Source: Bremia lactucae
Lineage: Eukaryota; Oomycota; Peronosporomycetes; Peronosporales; Peronosporaceae
DNA length: 64,000 bases
Reading direction: 5' to 3'
Assembly (NCBI RefSeq): GCF_004359215.1
Contig: NC_090614.1
Coordinates: forward strand, 2,124,069-2,188,068
Positions 23,138 through 33,718 of the stretch are shown in pieces. Both the position numbers and the translations under genes were made by a program. Every line of letters starts with the position of its first letter. Within the stretch, counting starts at the first letter, position 1. The notes under the pieces were generated by a model. That model worked only from the letters and a program-made list of their open reading frames with translations. It had not been told where the DNA came from and searched no databases.

Positions 23138-23441
23138 TATATCCAACAATGTATTCGTCAACCAGGAAGAATGGTTCACTACGGCCTCGCAATTGATGCA
23201 TCATCTGTGCTGCAGTCAACGCCACAGTTTTACCACGCGGATGTATGGAAGCAACCCATCTAATTTTTTATTGATAGATTCACCTTTGGCTGGAAGATAT
23301 ATTATATGAAAAGTAATTATTTCTATTTATTACATAACTTCTAATGTGAAATTTAGATTTCCACTAATACTGTACCGGTATTGCTAAACTTATCGACCAG
23401 GTCTTGCAAACATTTCAAATCAGCGATTGGCTTGTACGACA
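23138..23441. other. Spacer between element A and eIF4A-III
   Basis: The minus strand at about 23142-23265 is open for roughly 40 codons and looks codon-like, but is too short to assign. The 5' side of eIF4A-III, including its promoter, must lie here; I see no clear initiator motif. Confidence 0.4.
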
Positions 23442-24794
23442 ATGCCTCGCGAAGACACTAAGCGACGTACGAGCACCAGTAGCGCTGTCCATATACGTTC
23501 CGCTCTTTTATTAATACAATCTTATCGCGTTTAGGTACGCGTCTGGTTGACGAAGATGACGAAGAGACGGTAGAATTCACGACGTCGAAGGACATCTCTG
23601 TTTTCCCCACGTTTGAGGCCATGGGTCTAAAGGAAGATCTTTTGCGAGGCATTTACTCCTACGGTACGACTAATCTTAAGTATGCAATTCATTTGGCGTA
23701 GCAGTCGTTGTAATACGTTGTGTCCAGGCTTTGAAAAACCGTCGGCGATTCAGCAACGTGCGATAAAGCCTGCAGTTCAAGGCCGCGATCTGATTGCCCA
23801 GTCACAGTCCGGCACGGGCAAAACTGCCGTGTTTTCCATCTCAATTCTTCAGTCCTTGGATACGTCTAGTAACGAAACGCAAGCGCTCGTGATCTCGCCG
23901 ACTCGTGAGCTGGCCGAGCAGACACAAAAGGTCGTTCTGGCTCTGGGGGATTTCATGAATGTCCAGTGCCATGCGTGTATTGGTGGAAAAAGCGTGGGTG
24001 AAGACATTCGTCGTCTCGATTTTGGTGTACAAGTGGTGTCGGGGACCCCTGGTCGAATTTTTGACATGATTCGTCGGCGCAACTTACGAACGCGCAACAT
24101 AAAGATGCTTGTAATTGACGAGGCCGACGAGATGCTCAATAAAGGCTTTAAAGAGCAAATTTACGACATTTACCGGTATCTCCCGCCCGCGACGCAAGTG
24201 CTGCTCGTATCGGCCACAATGCCTCAGGAAGTGCTCGATTTGACCCGTAAATTCATGAACGAGCCTGTCAAAGTCCTCGTGAAACGCGATGAGCTGACAT
24301 TGGAGGGCATTAAACAGTTTTTTGTGGCCGTTGAGAAGGAAGAGTGGAAATTTGATACGCTCTGTGATCTCTACGACACGCTCACGATCACACAAGCCGT
24401 GATTTTTTGCAACACAAAGCGTAAAGTGGACTGGCTCACGGCCAAGATGCGCGAAGCAAACTTTACCGTGTCGGCCATGCACGGGGACATGCCGCAGAAA
24501 GAGCGGGATGCTATCATGCAAGAGTTTCGGTCCGGTGGCTCTCGCGTGCTCATAACGACTGATGTCTGGGGCCGTGGATTGGACGTTCAGCAAGTGTCAT
24601 TGGTCATTTGCTATGACCTTCCAAACAATCGTGAGCTGTATATCCATCGCATTGGCCGTTCCGGTCGTTTTGGACGCAAGGGCGTGGCTATTAACTTTGT
24701 TAAGGATGACGACATTCGTATCTTGCGTGATATTGAACAATATTATAGCACGCAGATTGACGAAATGCCCATGAACGTAGCAGATCTAATCTAA
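23442..24794 (+). CDS. DEAD-box RNA helicase eIF4A-III, three exons
   Basis: ATP-dependent RNA clamp of the exon junction complex, nuclear, involved in splicing-coupled mRNA marking and decay. Exons 23442-23466, 23535-23663 and 23728-24794; introns of 68 and 64 bp both begin GTACGA. Product 406 residues, near the usual length of about 410. Motifs: [10 protein letters not shown] at 75-84, P-T-R-E-L-A at 109-114, D-E-A-D at 182-185, S-A-T at 213-215 and H-R-I-G-R-S-G-R at 358-365. The N-terminus with [13 protein letters not shown] and the C-terminus M-P-M-N-V-A-D-L-I point to eIF4A-III rather than eIF4A-I. Motif V reads W-G-R-G-L-D where W-A-R-G-L-D is usual. Starting at the first ATG needs a very short exon 1; the splice keeps frame. 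Confidence 0.94.
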
Positions 24795-25632
24795 CGTTAT
24801 CGTCGAGTCTTTATTAGCAACAGCACTTGTCGTTTTAAAGCTCTTTGTTTGTTCTTGTTGTTCATGACGTGAACAACTCACGGTGTTGTCTGTCTTCCTC
24901 CTTGTCCATTTATAACCTTTTGGTACCGCCCTTTGTCGTCACGGGACATTCGTCAATAGCGAAACTAGTTGTTGTGTCGACCTACCGCTCCGAGGCCATT
25001 GTTGGCCCTTTGCACCACGCCTTGCAATGGTGCTTCACGCATTGTATCATACGGGATCCGTCGCTCCAAAATGGTATTGTCATTTCATTTTCATGGAAAG
25101 TTGCTACAGGACTCGGTCGGTGAAGATGCTGCCGAGGCATAAAAAAGGATACCCTACAGCTTATTCCCATAGACAACAACTTAAGTATGACAAGCGCACA
25201 CAGGGAAAACAGCTCTGATTTTTTATGTGGCTCGGGCACCTACACCAGCCAAAATCTACTTAATCGCAACATTTGCGCTTGTAACTTCGAAAAGTTACAA
25301 GCGTTAACGCCTTCTCGTAGTCGCCTACTAGTAATACGACTTTCTTTTAACTTTTGCGGAAATTATTGTTATTAATTTATTTCGACTTTCCTTAAATGAT
25401 TCCCTTGCCAATAGAACTGGCGTCTCTTTATTTTCCAGCAACTAGAGTTGTGGAAGACTTTGATCTGATGGAGATCAAAAGTAATTGGGAGCGCAGCAGC
25501 AAAATTTACAAATTGCGTACTGAAAATTGGCAACCTTTCGACTATTCTTTTTCTCTTTCGCTTTAGTTTTATATCCTGTAAATGAAGACCATAGAATTAC
25601 AGCTTTCTAGACAAGCTCTCATCAAGTAAGTC
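24795..25632. other. Intergenic between eIF4A-III and the M96-like gene
   Basis: No supported gene; open frames of 60-92 codons on both strands overlap and lack domains. Pyrimidine-rich stretches (for example 25545-25563) just upstream of the next gene may belong to its promoter. Confidence 0.5.
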
Positions 25633-26802
25633 ATGACACAGGGCAGCCAGAGGCGCCATAGACCATCCTACCTGGTGCAAAAAGAGAGAAAGAAGCTCCT
25701 CCGCACACAGCTCCAGGAACTTCAACGGCAATTAGCCCAGCTCCAGGCTCGTCCGCGGAGTATCCGATCTCAGATCCTTGACAGTCTAGCAGCCAATAGC
25801 ACCCTCCGAGATACAATTCAGTTCCAGCAGCTGGCATTGGCGGAAGCTCGATCGATGTTGGCTGGAATGCAGGTAGCGCTTTTTTTTAATGTAAAATGAA
25901 ATCAAATGGCAGCTCATGAGCGAGTTGGGATGCGTCATTTGGTGTAGGAGCGCCAGGTGGGAAGCCCATTACGTAGACACATTCATCTTCCTCGAGAAGC
26001 ATGGGATCGGCGTCAGGTGCTACAGCATCTAAAGGCCGGAATGATCACAAGAGGCTGTGAGTATATAAGAGCTCGCAGTCAGCATCTCGATTTGATGAAA
26101 CCACAGCTAATGGACCATCGATACGAAGACGCGAATGGCAATTTTTGCTGCGAAAGGTTCGAGTTTTTTCACTTTACTGGCGTCCAGTCCATGCGGCAAG
26201 TGTTTGAGGCAATCAAATATTTTATGCTAAATATGGAAATTACGATTTCGGAAGCGTTAGGACACACGACAGTTCGAGAGGATTATGACGCTGTGGATGC
26301 TAAAACGTCGTTGTGGAACTATCGGTTACTCTCGACGGATACTCATGGGGTTACGTCTGAGGTTAATAAAGTCGCACTTACCGAGTATTTTGACGAATTA
26401 TTCGAAATGGAAGGAAAACCTTGTGCTGTCGTCCTCACAGACTGCGTGGACGTTGATGATATGTATCCGTATAATCCTCACGAGCGAGTGCGAAGAGACA
26501 TATGTGCCACGACTTTGCTGACGGAAGTGAGGCGCTCAAAATGCTCGGGAAAGTCATTGAAGGCTATTGAGCGCCAAGATAACAGCTGCGTACCCGACGC
26601 GAACTTTGCGCCGCGCGCAAGAGATGAACAAAGCAGCGACGATGAGGAAGAACTCGTCATTGTGATGCAACGTGTGGCGCTTTTGACACTGCATAGACCT
26701 GCTTTTCCCATCACAAAAAGCGCTCTTAGGTCGCTGAAAGAAGGCATTGCAAGTTGGGGAGAGATCGAGGTGCAATCGATTCGAAGGGCTGTTGAGGCGT
26801 AA
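25633..26802 (+). CDS. M96/START-like protein with N-terminal coiled coil, two exons
   Basis: Member of the expanded oomycete family often labelled M96 mating-specific protein: a short basic, bZIP-like or coiled-coil start and a C-terminal START-like domain. Its biochemical role is not established. Exon 1 25633-25872 (80 codons: basic start, then a Leu/Gln-rich predicted coiled coil); intron 25873-25947; exon 2 25948-26802; 364 residues. Alternative in-frame acceptors at 25950 and 25956 would change one to three residues. Family landmarks in exon 2: P-L-R-R-H-I-H-L, A-G-M-I-T-R-G, M-E-I-T-I-S-E-A-L-G-H, V-R-E-D-Y-D-A-V-D, D-V-D-D-M-Y-P-Y-N-P and E-L-V-I-V-M. A stop codon two codons before the ATG fixes the start unless an upstream exon exists. 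The basic region is shorter than in typical members. Confidence 0.82.
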
Positions 26803-28105
26803 TTTTTCCTCACGATTCATTTTCTGTGAATCGCTCGATTTGGTTTTCTAATGTTGTAGCAATCATCGATGTGTTAATATTAAGTGTATCCATGAAATCA
26901 ATCCTCTGTGATCTGTAATGCAGATAAGAGACCTTAATTGTGTTATTTATCTTCTAATATGGTTGATTCCCAAGTTGACTGCTCTCCATATGTAAGCTAG
27001 ATTCCGGCTTTTCAAAAGCCGTACCGAATATATTTGCTACATTTCTGTTAAAAACATAGATTGCTTGAGCATTCTTCCTGGCGTTATACAGATAAAGCAA
27101 TCACTTTCTATACACGTCTTAGATTTCATGAACCTTATGCTCGTCCCCGATTTTTTTCTCAAGCCCGCATATCTAATCAATCGTCCGCACCTCGTGTAAG
27201 CGGGCGTTGACAAAATTCAGCTTTGAGAATCTAGCTGCACGAATAAGATCAGAATATCGACAACCCATCCATCAAGATCGACCAGGACCATCCATAGAGG
27301 ATGCGACTTAGAGGCCTTTTATAATACAAATGTCGCGTATTTGCGAGTTTTCTTTAAAAATACATGAGGATATACTATAGGAGTACGAGTGCCGGTTTTG
27401 AGCTTGCGAAATTTATTAAATGTCGTACTTCGCGTAGGCAAGTTTACTTTGAGCATTTTGGCAACTTCGATAGAGGTCGAGCTAATTACACTTTCTTTTA
27501 AAAAATTTCTGTTCAGCGTGGCGCAAAAAGTTGGATTATGAGACTTAAAGATGCGGTACCCGACGAAGGGTATCATTTTATTACTCAGACTCGTTGCAGC
27601 TACTCTAAGAAGTATTGGCTGTGCATATACTAATTGGCCGATCAGACCTATTTGCTGCCACGGTTTACGGAGTAATGCGGCAAAGAAAAACTCGTTATTT
27701 CCGAACTTGTTCACCAAGATGGCTTTATCCAACTATGGCGTCAAATTAAGTAGATCCGCCCTTCTTTTATTGGTTGTTATACTCATGCAGCTGCTTGCTG
27801 CAAACCTCGGAGGGTTCACGTAGATCGCCCACTGGCTATTCTAACGTACGGTTAATGACATAGATTTAAAAACATTACAGATGGCCCTCCGTCTGACATC
27901 CGACCAGGCCACCATGACAGAATCCTTGTCGATCCAGTACCTCAAGGCAACCTGGCTGGATGCTGTACGCTGGTTCCTGGTTTGATAAGCGAAAAATAAC
28001 TTTACTTTAATGGTCTGGAAAGGTGCGTGGATACCTCCGGCTTTGTCTGGCACGACAGTTGAAAGGCTGGATCGGATATCTTACATTAGAAAGAACGTCA
28101 TTTGG
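26803..28105. other. Intergenic, with one unassigned open frame
   Basis: AT-rich. The only frame of note is 27319-27732 on the minus strand (137 codons, Lys/Leu/Phe-rich). I recognise no domain, signal peptide or repeat match in it, and a 90-codon frame overlaps it on the plus strand. It could be a decayed transposase or a small hypothetical gene; I do not call it. Confidence 0.4.
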
Positions 28106-28119
28106 TCATTTTCATTTAC
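28106..28119 (+). promoter_or_regulatory. Oomycete initiator-like element upstream of the effector gene
   Basis: TCATTTTCATTTAC resembles the oomycete initiator plus flanking promoter region (pyrimidine-CATT-pyrimidines followed by a T-rich box). It lies about 40-50 bases before the ATG at 28159, the normal distance. Its position supports starting the effector at 28159 rather than at the in-frame upstream codon at 28102. Confidence 0.5.
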
Positions 28120-28158
28120 ACTTTGCTGTGGTCACTCCACTTCTCATTCCATTCGACC

Positions 28159-28623
28159 ATGCGTACCTGTTACTATCTCACTCTTGCGGCTGCGTGCTTG
28201 TTGTCCGTTAGCGACGTGGGTGCTGCCGTGTTAAGACAGACTTCTACTCCCGTGGACAAGTTGGGTGTGCTTATTGAAAGTAATGATTACGACGACGCAA
28301 ACAACAACTTGAGGGCTTCCAAATCGGACGAATCGATCAACCCCAAACAAACACAATCGATTTCCAAGCATTACGCCGTCCAAAACAAAGACTCCGATGA
28401 GGAGCGTTTCTTCTTCGACACTATAAACAGGCCTCGGTACGCTATTTGGTTTAATAACGAAATGACACCCGAAGATGTTCGCAGGGAACAGCGTAGACCG
28501 GGTTTTCTTCGACTTCCGCGCAATGCGAGACGTCGTTATTGGGGTTACTCAGAATACTACTACAATCACTGCCAGCGGTTTGTTAACAGATCGAAAGCTT
28601 TCTGCAGAGCGCAAAAATACTAG
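28159..28623 (+). CDS. Candidate secreted RXLR-EER-like effector
   Basis: 154 residues, no intron. Residues 1 to about 22 form a signal peptide (short basic start, hydrophobic core L-T-L-A-A-A-C-L-L-S-V, small residues before the likely cut at G-A-A). After that comes N-N-L-R-A at 49-53 in the place of the RXLR motif, then an acidic run with D-E-E-R at 80-83. The C-terminal part is rich in Arg, Tyr and aromatic residues and has two Cys (138 and 149). RXLR-EER proteins are secreted by plant-pathogenic oomycetes and act inside host cells; degenerate RXLR motifs with a retained EER are known in downy mildews. Target unknown. An initiator-like element at 28106 supports this start. Isolated in repeat-rich sequence, as is usual for effector genes. 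A secreted protein of another kind cannot be excluded. Confidence 0.7.
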   Translation: MRTCYYLTLAAACLLSVSDVGAAVLRQTSTPVDKLGVLIESNDYDDANNNLRASKSDESINPKQTQSISKHYAVQNKDSDEERFFFDTINRPRYAIWFNNEMTPEDVRREQRRPGFLRLPRNARRRYWGYSEYYYNHCQRFVNRSKAFCRAQKY

Positions 28624-28856
28624 TTCTTCATGTTAGACTAAATAGCATAAAGAAGGACTCGTTATAATTTCGTTAATTTTTTTGTTATATTTATCGCATA
28701 ATCTCTCCGCTTTTAACCGACGTCTCTATTTATGAGATTAGCGTAATGTCTAGAATATATATTGAGGAGCTCACAAGGCCTGCAAAAAGACTTCGCAATA
28801 TTTGCGCAATTTCTTTGTTCAAGAGCAGGATTGCTATTTCAACAAAGTAATTATGA

Positions 28857-29003
28857 GTGTACGGGGCACTGCCAACCTGTGCTGCTTCAGTACAAGTCCG
28901 CTTCGCACTGCCTCAATGCGAGTGGGGCCTCACTTCACTTCACGTACACCATTACGTGCAGAGGAAGACTTTCTCTAAAACACTTGCTATAAAGAGGGTC
29001 AGC
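28857..29003 (-). repeat. Gy-1 LTR fragment (3' LTR of D)
   Basis: Starts TGTACGGGGCACTGCC on the plus strand and carries the end hairpins and the GCAGAGGAAGACTTTCTCT box; it then stops, so only the terminal 147 bp of the LTR remain. It lies in the right orientation to be the 3' LTR of element D. Confidence 0.72.
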
Positions 29004-29041
29004 AACTAGCTAGAAACGAGACTCCCAGCTGTTATGCGAAG

Positions 29042-29257
29042 GTGGATAACCACGCCAGCGAACAGAATAACTCGCACGCTGCCCCTTCACATCACGGTGG
29101 TTCTGGATACGTGCCACAAGAAAACGCTGACCACCGTGGGAATCCACCAAAGGTTGTGTTGGAGGAGGGAATATTAGATCCGAACCGTATGTCAGATCTA
29201 ATGTCGAGGATCGACAAAATTCCAGATTTTCCAGATGCGATGAGCGGTTATTTTTAA
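29042..29257 (+). CDS. Short frame antisense to D, unassigned
   Basis: 71 codons, His/Asn/Ser-rich at the start and ending D-F-P-D-A-M-S-G-Y-F. It lies between the LTR fragment and the pol end of D, on the opposite strand, i.e. at the position where elements A, C and E have antisense frames. It shows no similarity I can see to those frames. Coding status uncertain. Confidence 0.25.
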   Translation: MDNHASEQNNSHAAPSHHGGSGYVPQENADHRGNPPKVVLEEGILDPNRMSDLMSRIDKIPDFPDAMSGYF

Positions 29258-29641
29258 TTTATTATTTAAATAATATAAATTTTTAAGCAGGTTTAAGGCA
29301 GTAGTTTGCTAAACTATATCGATCACTTCCTCCATGATTTGGAGGAGGGACTTGAGCACGAGCGCGCCGAAGTCGCTCATTGGAGCAGACGGTGCAGGCT
29401 CACCATATCGAGCGGTTAAAAGACCGTTCGAAAAGTGCGTACTTCATGTTGGAGTACGAACGGAAATATCATGCTGTTCGCGATGAGCTGTCGTCAGCTC
29501 ATCGTAGTTTCGAGGATATTCGGAACCGGCGTGAGAAACTTCAGGTTTAAAATGAGAACCTGGTTCGCGATCACAAGAATCTTTTGGGGATTCTTGAAAA
29601 GGGTGGTCAAATCCGTCCTCGGAAGTAGCCGCGTACTGATA

Positions 29642-31674
29642 TTACGGGCGAAGCCGACCAACGTAAAACGTAGGATGTGTTTGCATCCTACATGGCAATT
29701 CTATTGTGTACGCATTGCCTCTGCGATGCAGTACACGGAAAGGACCAATGAACTTAGGTAGTAGTTTACTGCTACCCACATTAGTGATTACACGGTAAGG
29801 TAGGTTTACCGTAGGGAGTAGCACTAGATCATTATTCTTAATGAATGAACATTTGCTCTTCCATGTTTGTCTGCATTCCGTTTCTGTCGGTCCACTGCGT
29901 TAGCAATGGAATCCTGAACGAAACGGATTATTGATTCTCGAGTTAGTAGAAACTCTTCTGCTAACTAATTTGTTTTGTCTTTTTCAGTACGCTTTGTGCG
30001 TACCGCCATGAGATTATTCTCATCTTCGATGTCGAAGATATCGACATCGACATCACTCGCGTCGTTGTGAACTTCGACGCATGACGAGCATGAGCCAGAA
30101 TTGTTTTGCTCGTGCGAGCCCCCCCCTAAACTAGAGGATCCCTCTAATTGGGTGGGCATGCGAGGATGGCGTAAGCCATTCACAAAGAACGGTGTATGCG
30201 TTGTAGACGCATGCACCGAATTATTGATGGCGAATTCGACCATTGGTAAGAACTCGCTCCAATTTGGATACGATTGGACGTAACCTCGAAGTATCTCTTC
30301 GAGGACGCGATTTACGCGTATTGTTTGACCATCCGTTTCTAAGTGATCGGATGTTGACATAGTCAGCCGTGTTCCGAGAAATCGGAACATGGATTGCCAG
30401 AACGCCGCCGTGAATCTCGGATCTCTATCCGAGACCAATTTACGGGGTAACCCATGAAGTTTGAATACCGTGTCGATAAAGACACGGGCACAACCTGGAG
30501 CCGTAATCGACTCTGGTACCGCAGCAAGATGCACCATCTTGCTGAATCTGGTTACGAAAACAAGGAGTCCATTGCTTTTGTGTTCGTCTTCAGGAAATCC
30601 GGAGACGAAGTCCATAGATACGGACTGCCAACACTCTGCCGGGAGTGGTAGAGGTTAAAGAGGTGCACGGGATGAAGGGCTAGGCTTCACCCGTTGACAA
30701 ACCTCGCAAGCACGAATGTACTTGCGCACAAAATGATACTGGCGGGGCCAGTAAAAGTATCGACTTACTGTGAGGTAAGTCTTCTCACGTCCACGATGTC
30801 CACTTGTTGGAGCATCGTGACACTCATACATGATGCGCAAGCGCAAATCATTGTGAGTCGGGACGACGACACGTGGGGTGTCGCCGGTAACGGCTGTGTA
30901 ATACAATAAGCCGTTACGTGTTGTGTATCGATCGGATGACGATCGATATAAAGCCGGTAGATCTTTAAAAGATTTATCGGATGGATTCATTAAATGATCC
31001 ATCAGACAAAGAAGGTCCTTATCTTCTTTATAGGCTTTCTTTATTTCATCAACTAAGGTTGATGATGGAACACTCGTAGTGAGTGTTGCAACAGTAAGAT
31101 CACTTTTACTGTTGGGGTGCACTGCTGACTCGAAATCGGGTCGGCGTGATAACGCATCAGCGACGACATTAAGTCGTCCTGGTTTATATTCGACGGAGAA
31201 GTTATACTCCGCGAAGAAGGATAGCCACCTCGCCATTCTTTGCGAGAGGTGTGGGCTATTGACGGCCGTGCGTAATGACGCATGGTCCGTATATACGATG
31301 AACGATCTATCTCCGAGGAGATAGACCCTAAATTTAGATAATGCATATTTCATGGCAAAGAACTCCTTGTCATGCACTGGGTAATTGCGTTCAGCTGGTT
31401 GTAGCTGACGCGATTGGTAACTGACGACGCGCTCCGCGCCGTCTGTGTCGTATTGCATTATCGCGCAGCCGATTGCGAAATCGCTGGCGTCACAGACCAC
31501 ATGGAATGGTCTGTCTTGATCTGCAATCGCCAAGATGGGCGATTGCATCAAGCTTTGCTTGATACCTTCAACTGAACGCTGAAAACCAGCGTTCCATAAC
31601 CATTTCTCGTCTTTTTTAAAAAGACGAGAGAGATGAACTGTCATCTCTGCATAATTGCGAGAGTACTTGTGCAA
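29642..31674 (-). pseudogene. Pol of element D: RT thumb, RNase H, integrase
   Basis: Frame 31674-30655 (339 codons) has RNase H landmarks C-D-A-S, H-D-K-E, Y-T-D-H and V-A-D-A-L-S-R, then the integrase zinc region (H-D-A-P-T-S-G-H...C-E-V-C). A TAA at 30655-30657 stands where the family has Gln. The same frame continues with the integrase core 30615-29965: M-D-F-V and S-D-R-D-P-R-F are present, but the third catalytic residue is lost (D-G-Q-T-I-R-V-N instead of T-E-R-V-N). The C-terminal tail (29824-29642, F-I-G-P-F-R-V-L) follows after a shift. So it is recently inactive but nearly open. Confidence 0.85.
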
Positions 31675-31742
31675 GTACGCCGCTAAACCAAGGAACTTTC
31701 TAAGTCCCTTGACATCGACTGGAACTGGTCAGTCGGTAATTG

Positions 31743-32217
31743 CCTTGCGTCTGCTACACACGCCCAATCCAAAAGAACGAGCGGCAAGAAGGTGGCGGCT
31801 AGTGGAAAAGCAAAGCATCCTAACGCGTACGGGCAAGGAGCTGCGGCCTCAAAAGCAAAGCCTGACCCCCTTGAGAGTCTTTTCGGGACTAGTAACGGGA
31901 ACGGTACGCTTTCATTGCTTTGACTCATGCTCGGCAAGCGATAAGGACATGGAAAAGTTTCAGGAGGAAGCGGCGTAAGCGTATGTGAAGGAAGGACGCA
32001 CCTCACCTGTGAACATGGACATAAAAACGGAGCATCCTCAGGAGAAGGAGTCGGTCGATGGGTCTGCAACAGCGCCCAGAAAATTTAATCCTCTTCATCA
32101 GTCCTCCGCTCCAACAACGAAACTCTCCGCTGAGTTGGCAAGCGGGAAGCTGACATGGAAGAAGTAGTTAAGATGGAGATGATGCACTTTTGGAACATGT
32201 GTCTTCCTCCCGACCAT
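31743..32217 (+). repeat. Dispersed repeat R1, copy 2
   Basis: Matches 12945-13460 in reverse orientation. Contains the conserved end segment (31985-32167) finishing K-L-T-W-K-K-stop and the following GATGGTCGGGAGG box. It starts abruptly at the break point of element D. Confidence 0.5.
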
Positions 32218-33011
32218 CCACATTCTCTGACACCTGCGTCAATTTAAGGATAGGGATTCCCTTTCTCGTTTGACAATGGACCACGGCAGTACCTAGCAGG
32301 GAGTCGACGAAGTAGCTGACGGCGCCGCTCACGACCGGGAAGAGGACGTTTCCATCAAAATAAGCCAGTAGATGCGAGGTTATCCCTGGGATAAGAGGGC
32401 TTTTAATTCGGACCCGCTCGCAGGAGGTTCAGAATGCCCACACAGCTCCATATATTTCTGCAGTCACTTCATGACGTGCTCACGACTGTTCCCGCCAATG
32501 GACAATGCGAGTGGATGGCGTGCTACGCGTCCACTAGCAGCAAATTCGTGATCATAGTGCGCGGAGAGCGTGGCTGTTGCTACTGCTGCGCTTACTGGAG
32601 CGCTCTGGTCTGGATACAGTCCTTGCAATCCACGACTTGGGTCAACTGCGCCGCATGCAACGTCTTGGCGCAGGTTGCAGATCATCAGTGTATAAACACT
32701 GCTTTTGAGCGAGTCCGCCTCTTTGAAGACGGCGGAGGTCCGCTGTAATTTGCCATATTTACGGAGCGCAAGAGGTCCGTTTGAATCAAAGTCCATCAAC
32801 CTATTGGTGCGGGGGCGATGGCGTGTGCGCAATAGTGCAATATTACGACCTATCGACGTTGATGCCAAGGACGCTACACAGTTTTATTAATACAAGTACT
32901 ACGCTGTGTATGAAGCAGATAAACACGATACCGGCTGCGGGCGGCCTCATAGCGATGAAGAGCTCAAGCACACGCTCAAAGCCTATCCGGATCTACACTT
33001 TATACCCATTA
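32218..33011. other. No gene supported
   Basis: Open frames on both strands (32434-32748 plus, 32464-32868 minus) overlap and have no recognisable domain. This may be further LINE-like sequence, since a LINE RT lies beyond the mini-element at 34291, but I cannot show it. Confidence 0.4.
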
Positions 33012-33466
33012 TGAAACGGGGTGTATCGTTACATGAAATGAAAGCTTAAAGGTTGTTAATTAATATATTATTTAAAAGGTAGATAATATTTGGAGGATAT
33101 TACTTTATATTGTAATGTCTTGAATTCTTATCCATAAAGAGGTATACGCCATTATATACATATTTTTTCCGCAGACTAATCAGCTGTAGAAATAATCAAG
33201 GAGAGTTACAAGATAAGATAGAGATAAGAATTCATTTACATATTTAGTATTAGATTATAATTAAGTTAGCATTTACAAAGATAGAACAAGAGACACTTAA
33301 ATATAGTTAAAAAAACTTTCATTTTGCCCTCTTAAGCTACTTACCTTAAGAGAAGTCTTCCTCTGCACGTACAGTGTACGTAAATTAATGTAGGGCACCA
33401 CTCGCAACTGAAGCAGTGCGAAGTGGAATTGTACTGAAGCAGTACAAGTCATAGTGCCCCGTTACA
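33012..33466 (+). repeat. Left LTR of the mini-element
   Basis: 455 bp, TGAAACGGGG...GCCCCGTTACA. Close to the right LTR but with many differences, and the first TGTAAC is changed to TGAAAC. Confidence 0.85.
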
Positions 33467-33519
33467 CCTGGTAGCACTTTGTAGTCCGTCCAAGGACCAC
33501 ATTTCTCACACCAAGAGAT

Positions 33520-33677
33520 AGTAATGCGTCACCCGCGGCTGCACGAACCGCAGCCGAAGGTTCAGCACTATCATCACCCCGCATGAATTGTTCCTTCATG
33601 CGATGGAATTTAAAATGATGGATCTGACCAATCAAAAACATTTTAAAAATTAAGTGGTCATTTAGCGACCACTCCAC
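33520..33677 (-). pseudogene. Start of the Gy-1 antisense frame
   Basis: The minus-strand open frame carries M-R-G-D-D-S-A-E-P-S-A-A-V-R and A-A-A-G-D-A-L-L, matching the antisense frame of element A (P-S-A-A-V-H, A-A-A-G-D-A-L-L), with several differences at third codon positions. It is cut by the internal deletion and runs into the primer-binding region. Confidence 0.45.
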
Positions 33678-33718
33678 CTAATGACATTCAGAGTGATTGT
33701 CGTTTAAGGGAGGGGTAA

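Larger units (their letters stand above)
28857..31740 (-). mobile_element. Ty3/gypsy element D (Gy-1), truncated
   Basis: Minus-strand order: end of RT, RNase H, integrase and its C-terminal tail, then an LTR fragment. The 5' half is missing: the element stops at about 31740 in the RT (after S-M-S-R-D... counterpart) where repeat R1 begins. It is the best preserved pol in the window. Confidence 0.82.

Noticed and set aside
27319..27732. 137-codon minus-strand frame near the effector
   Set aside because: No signal peptide, no recognised domain, overlapping frame on the other strand; mentioned only as unassigned.
28102..28158. Upstream in-frame codon as effector start
   Set aside because: It would add 19 residues before a good signal peptide and lies on the initiator-like element; 28159 fits better.
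29435..29761. Plus-strand frame with a helical stretch (Y-E-R-K-Y-H-A-V-R-D-E-L)
   Set aside because: It is the complement of the Gy-1 pol tail of D; the apparent similarity to G2 comes from a perfect hairpin that codes alike on both strands.
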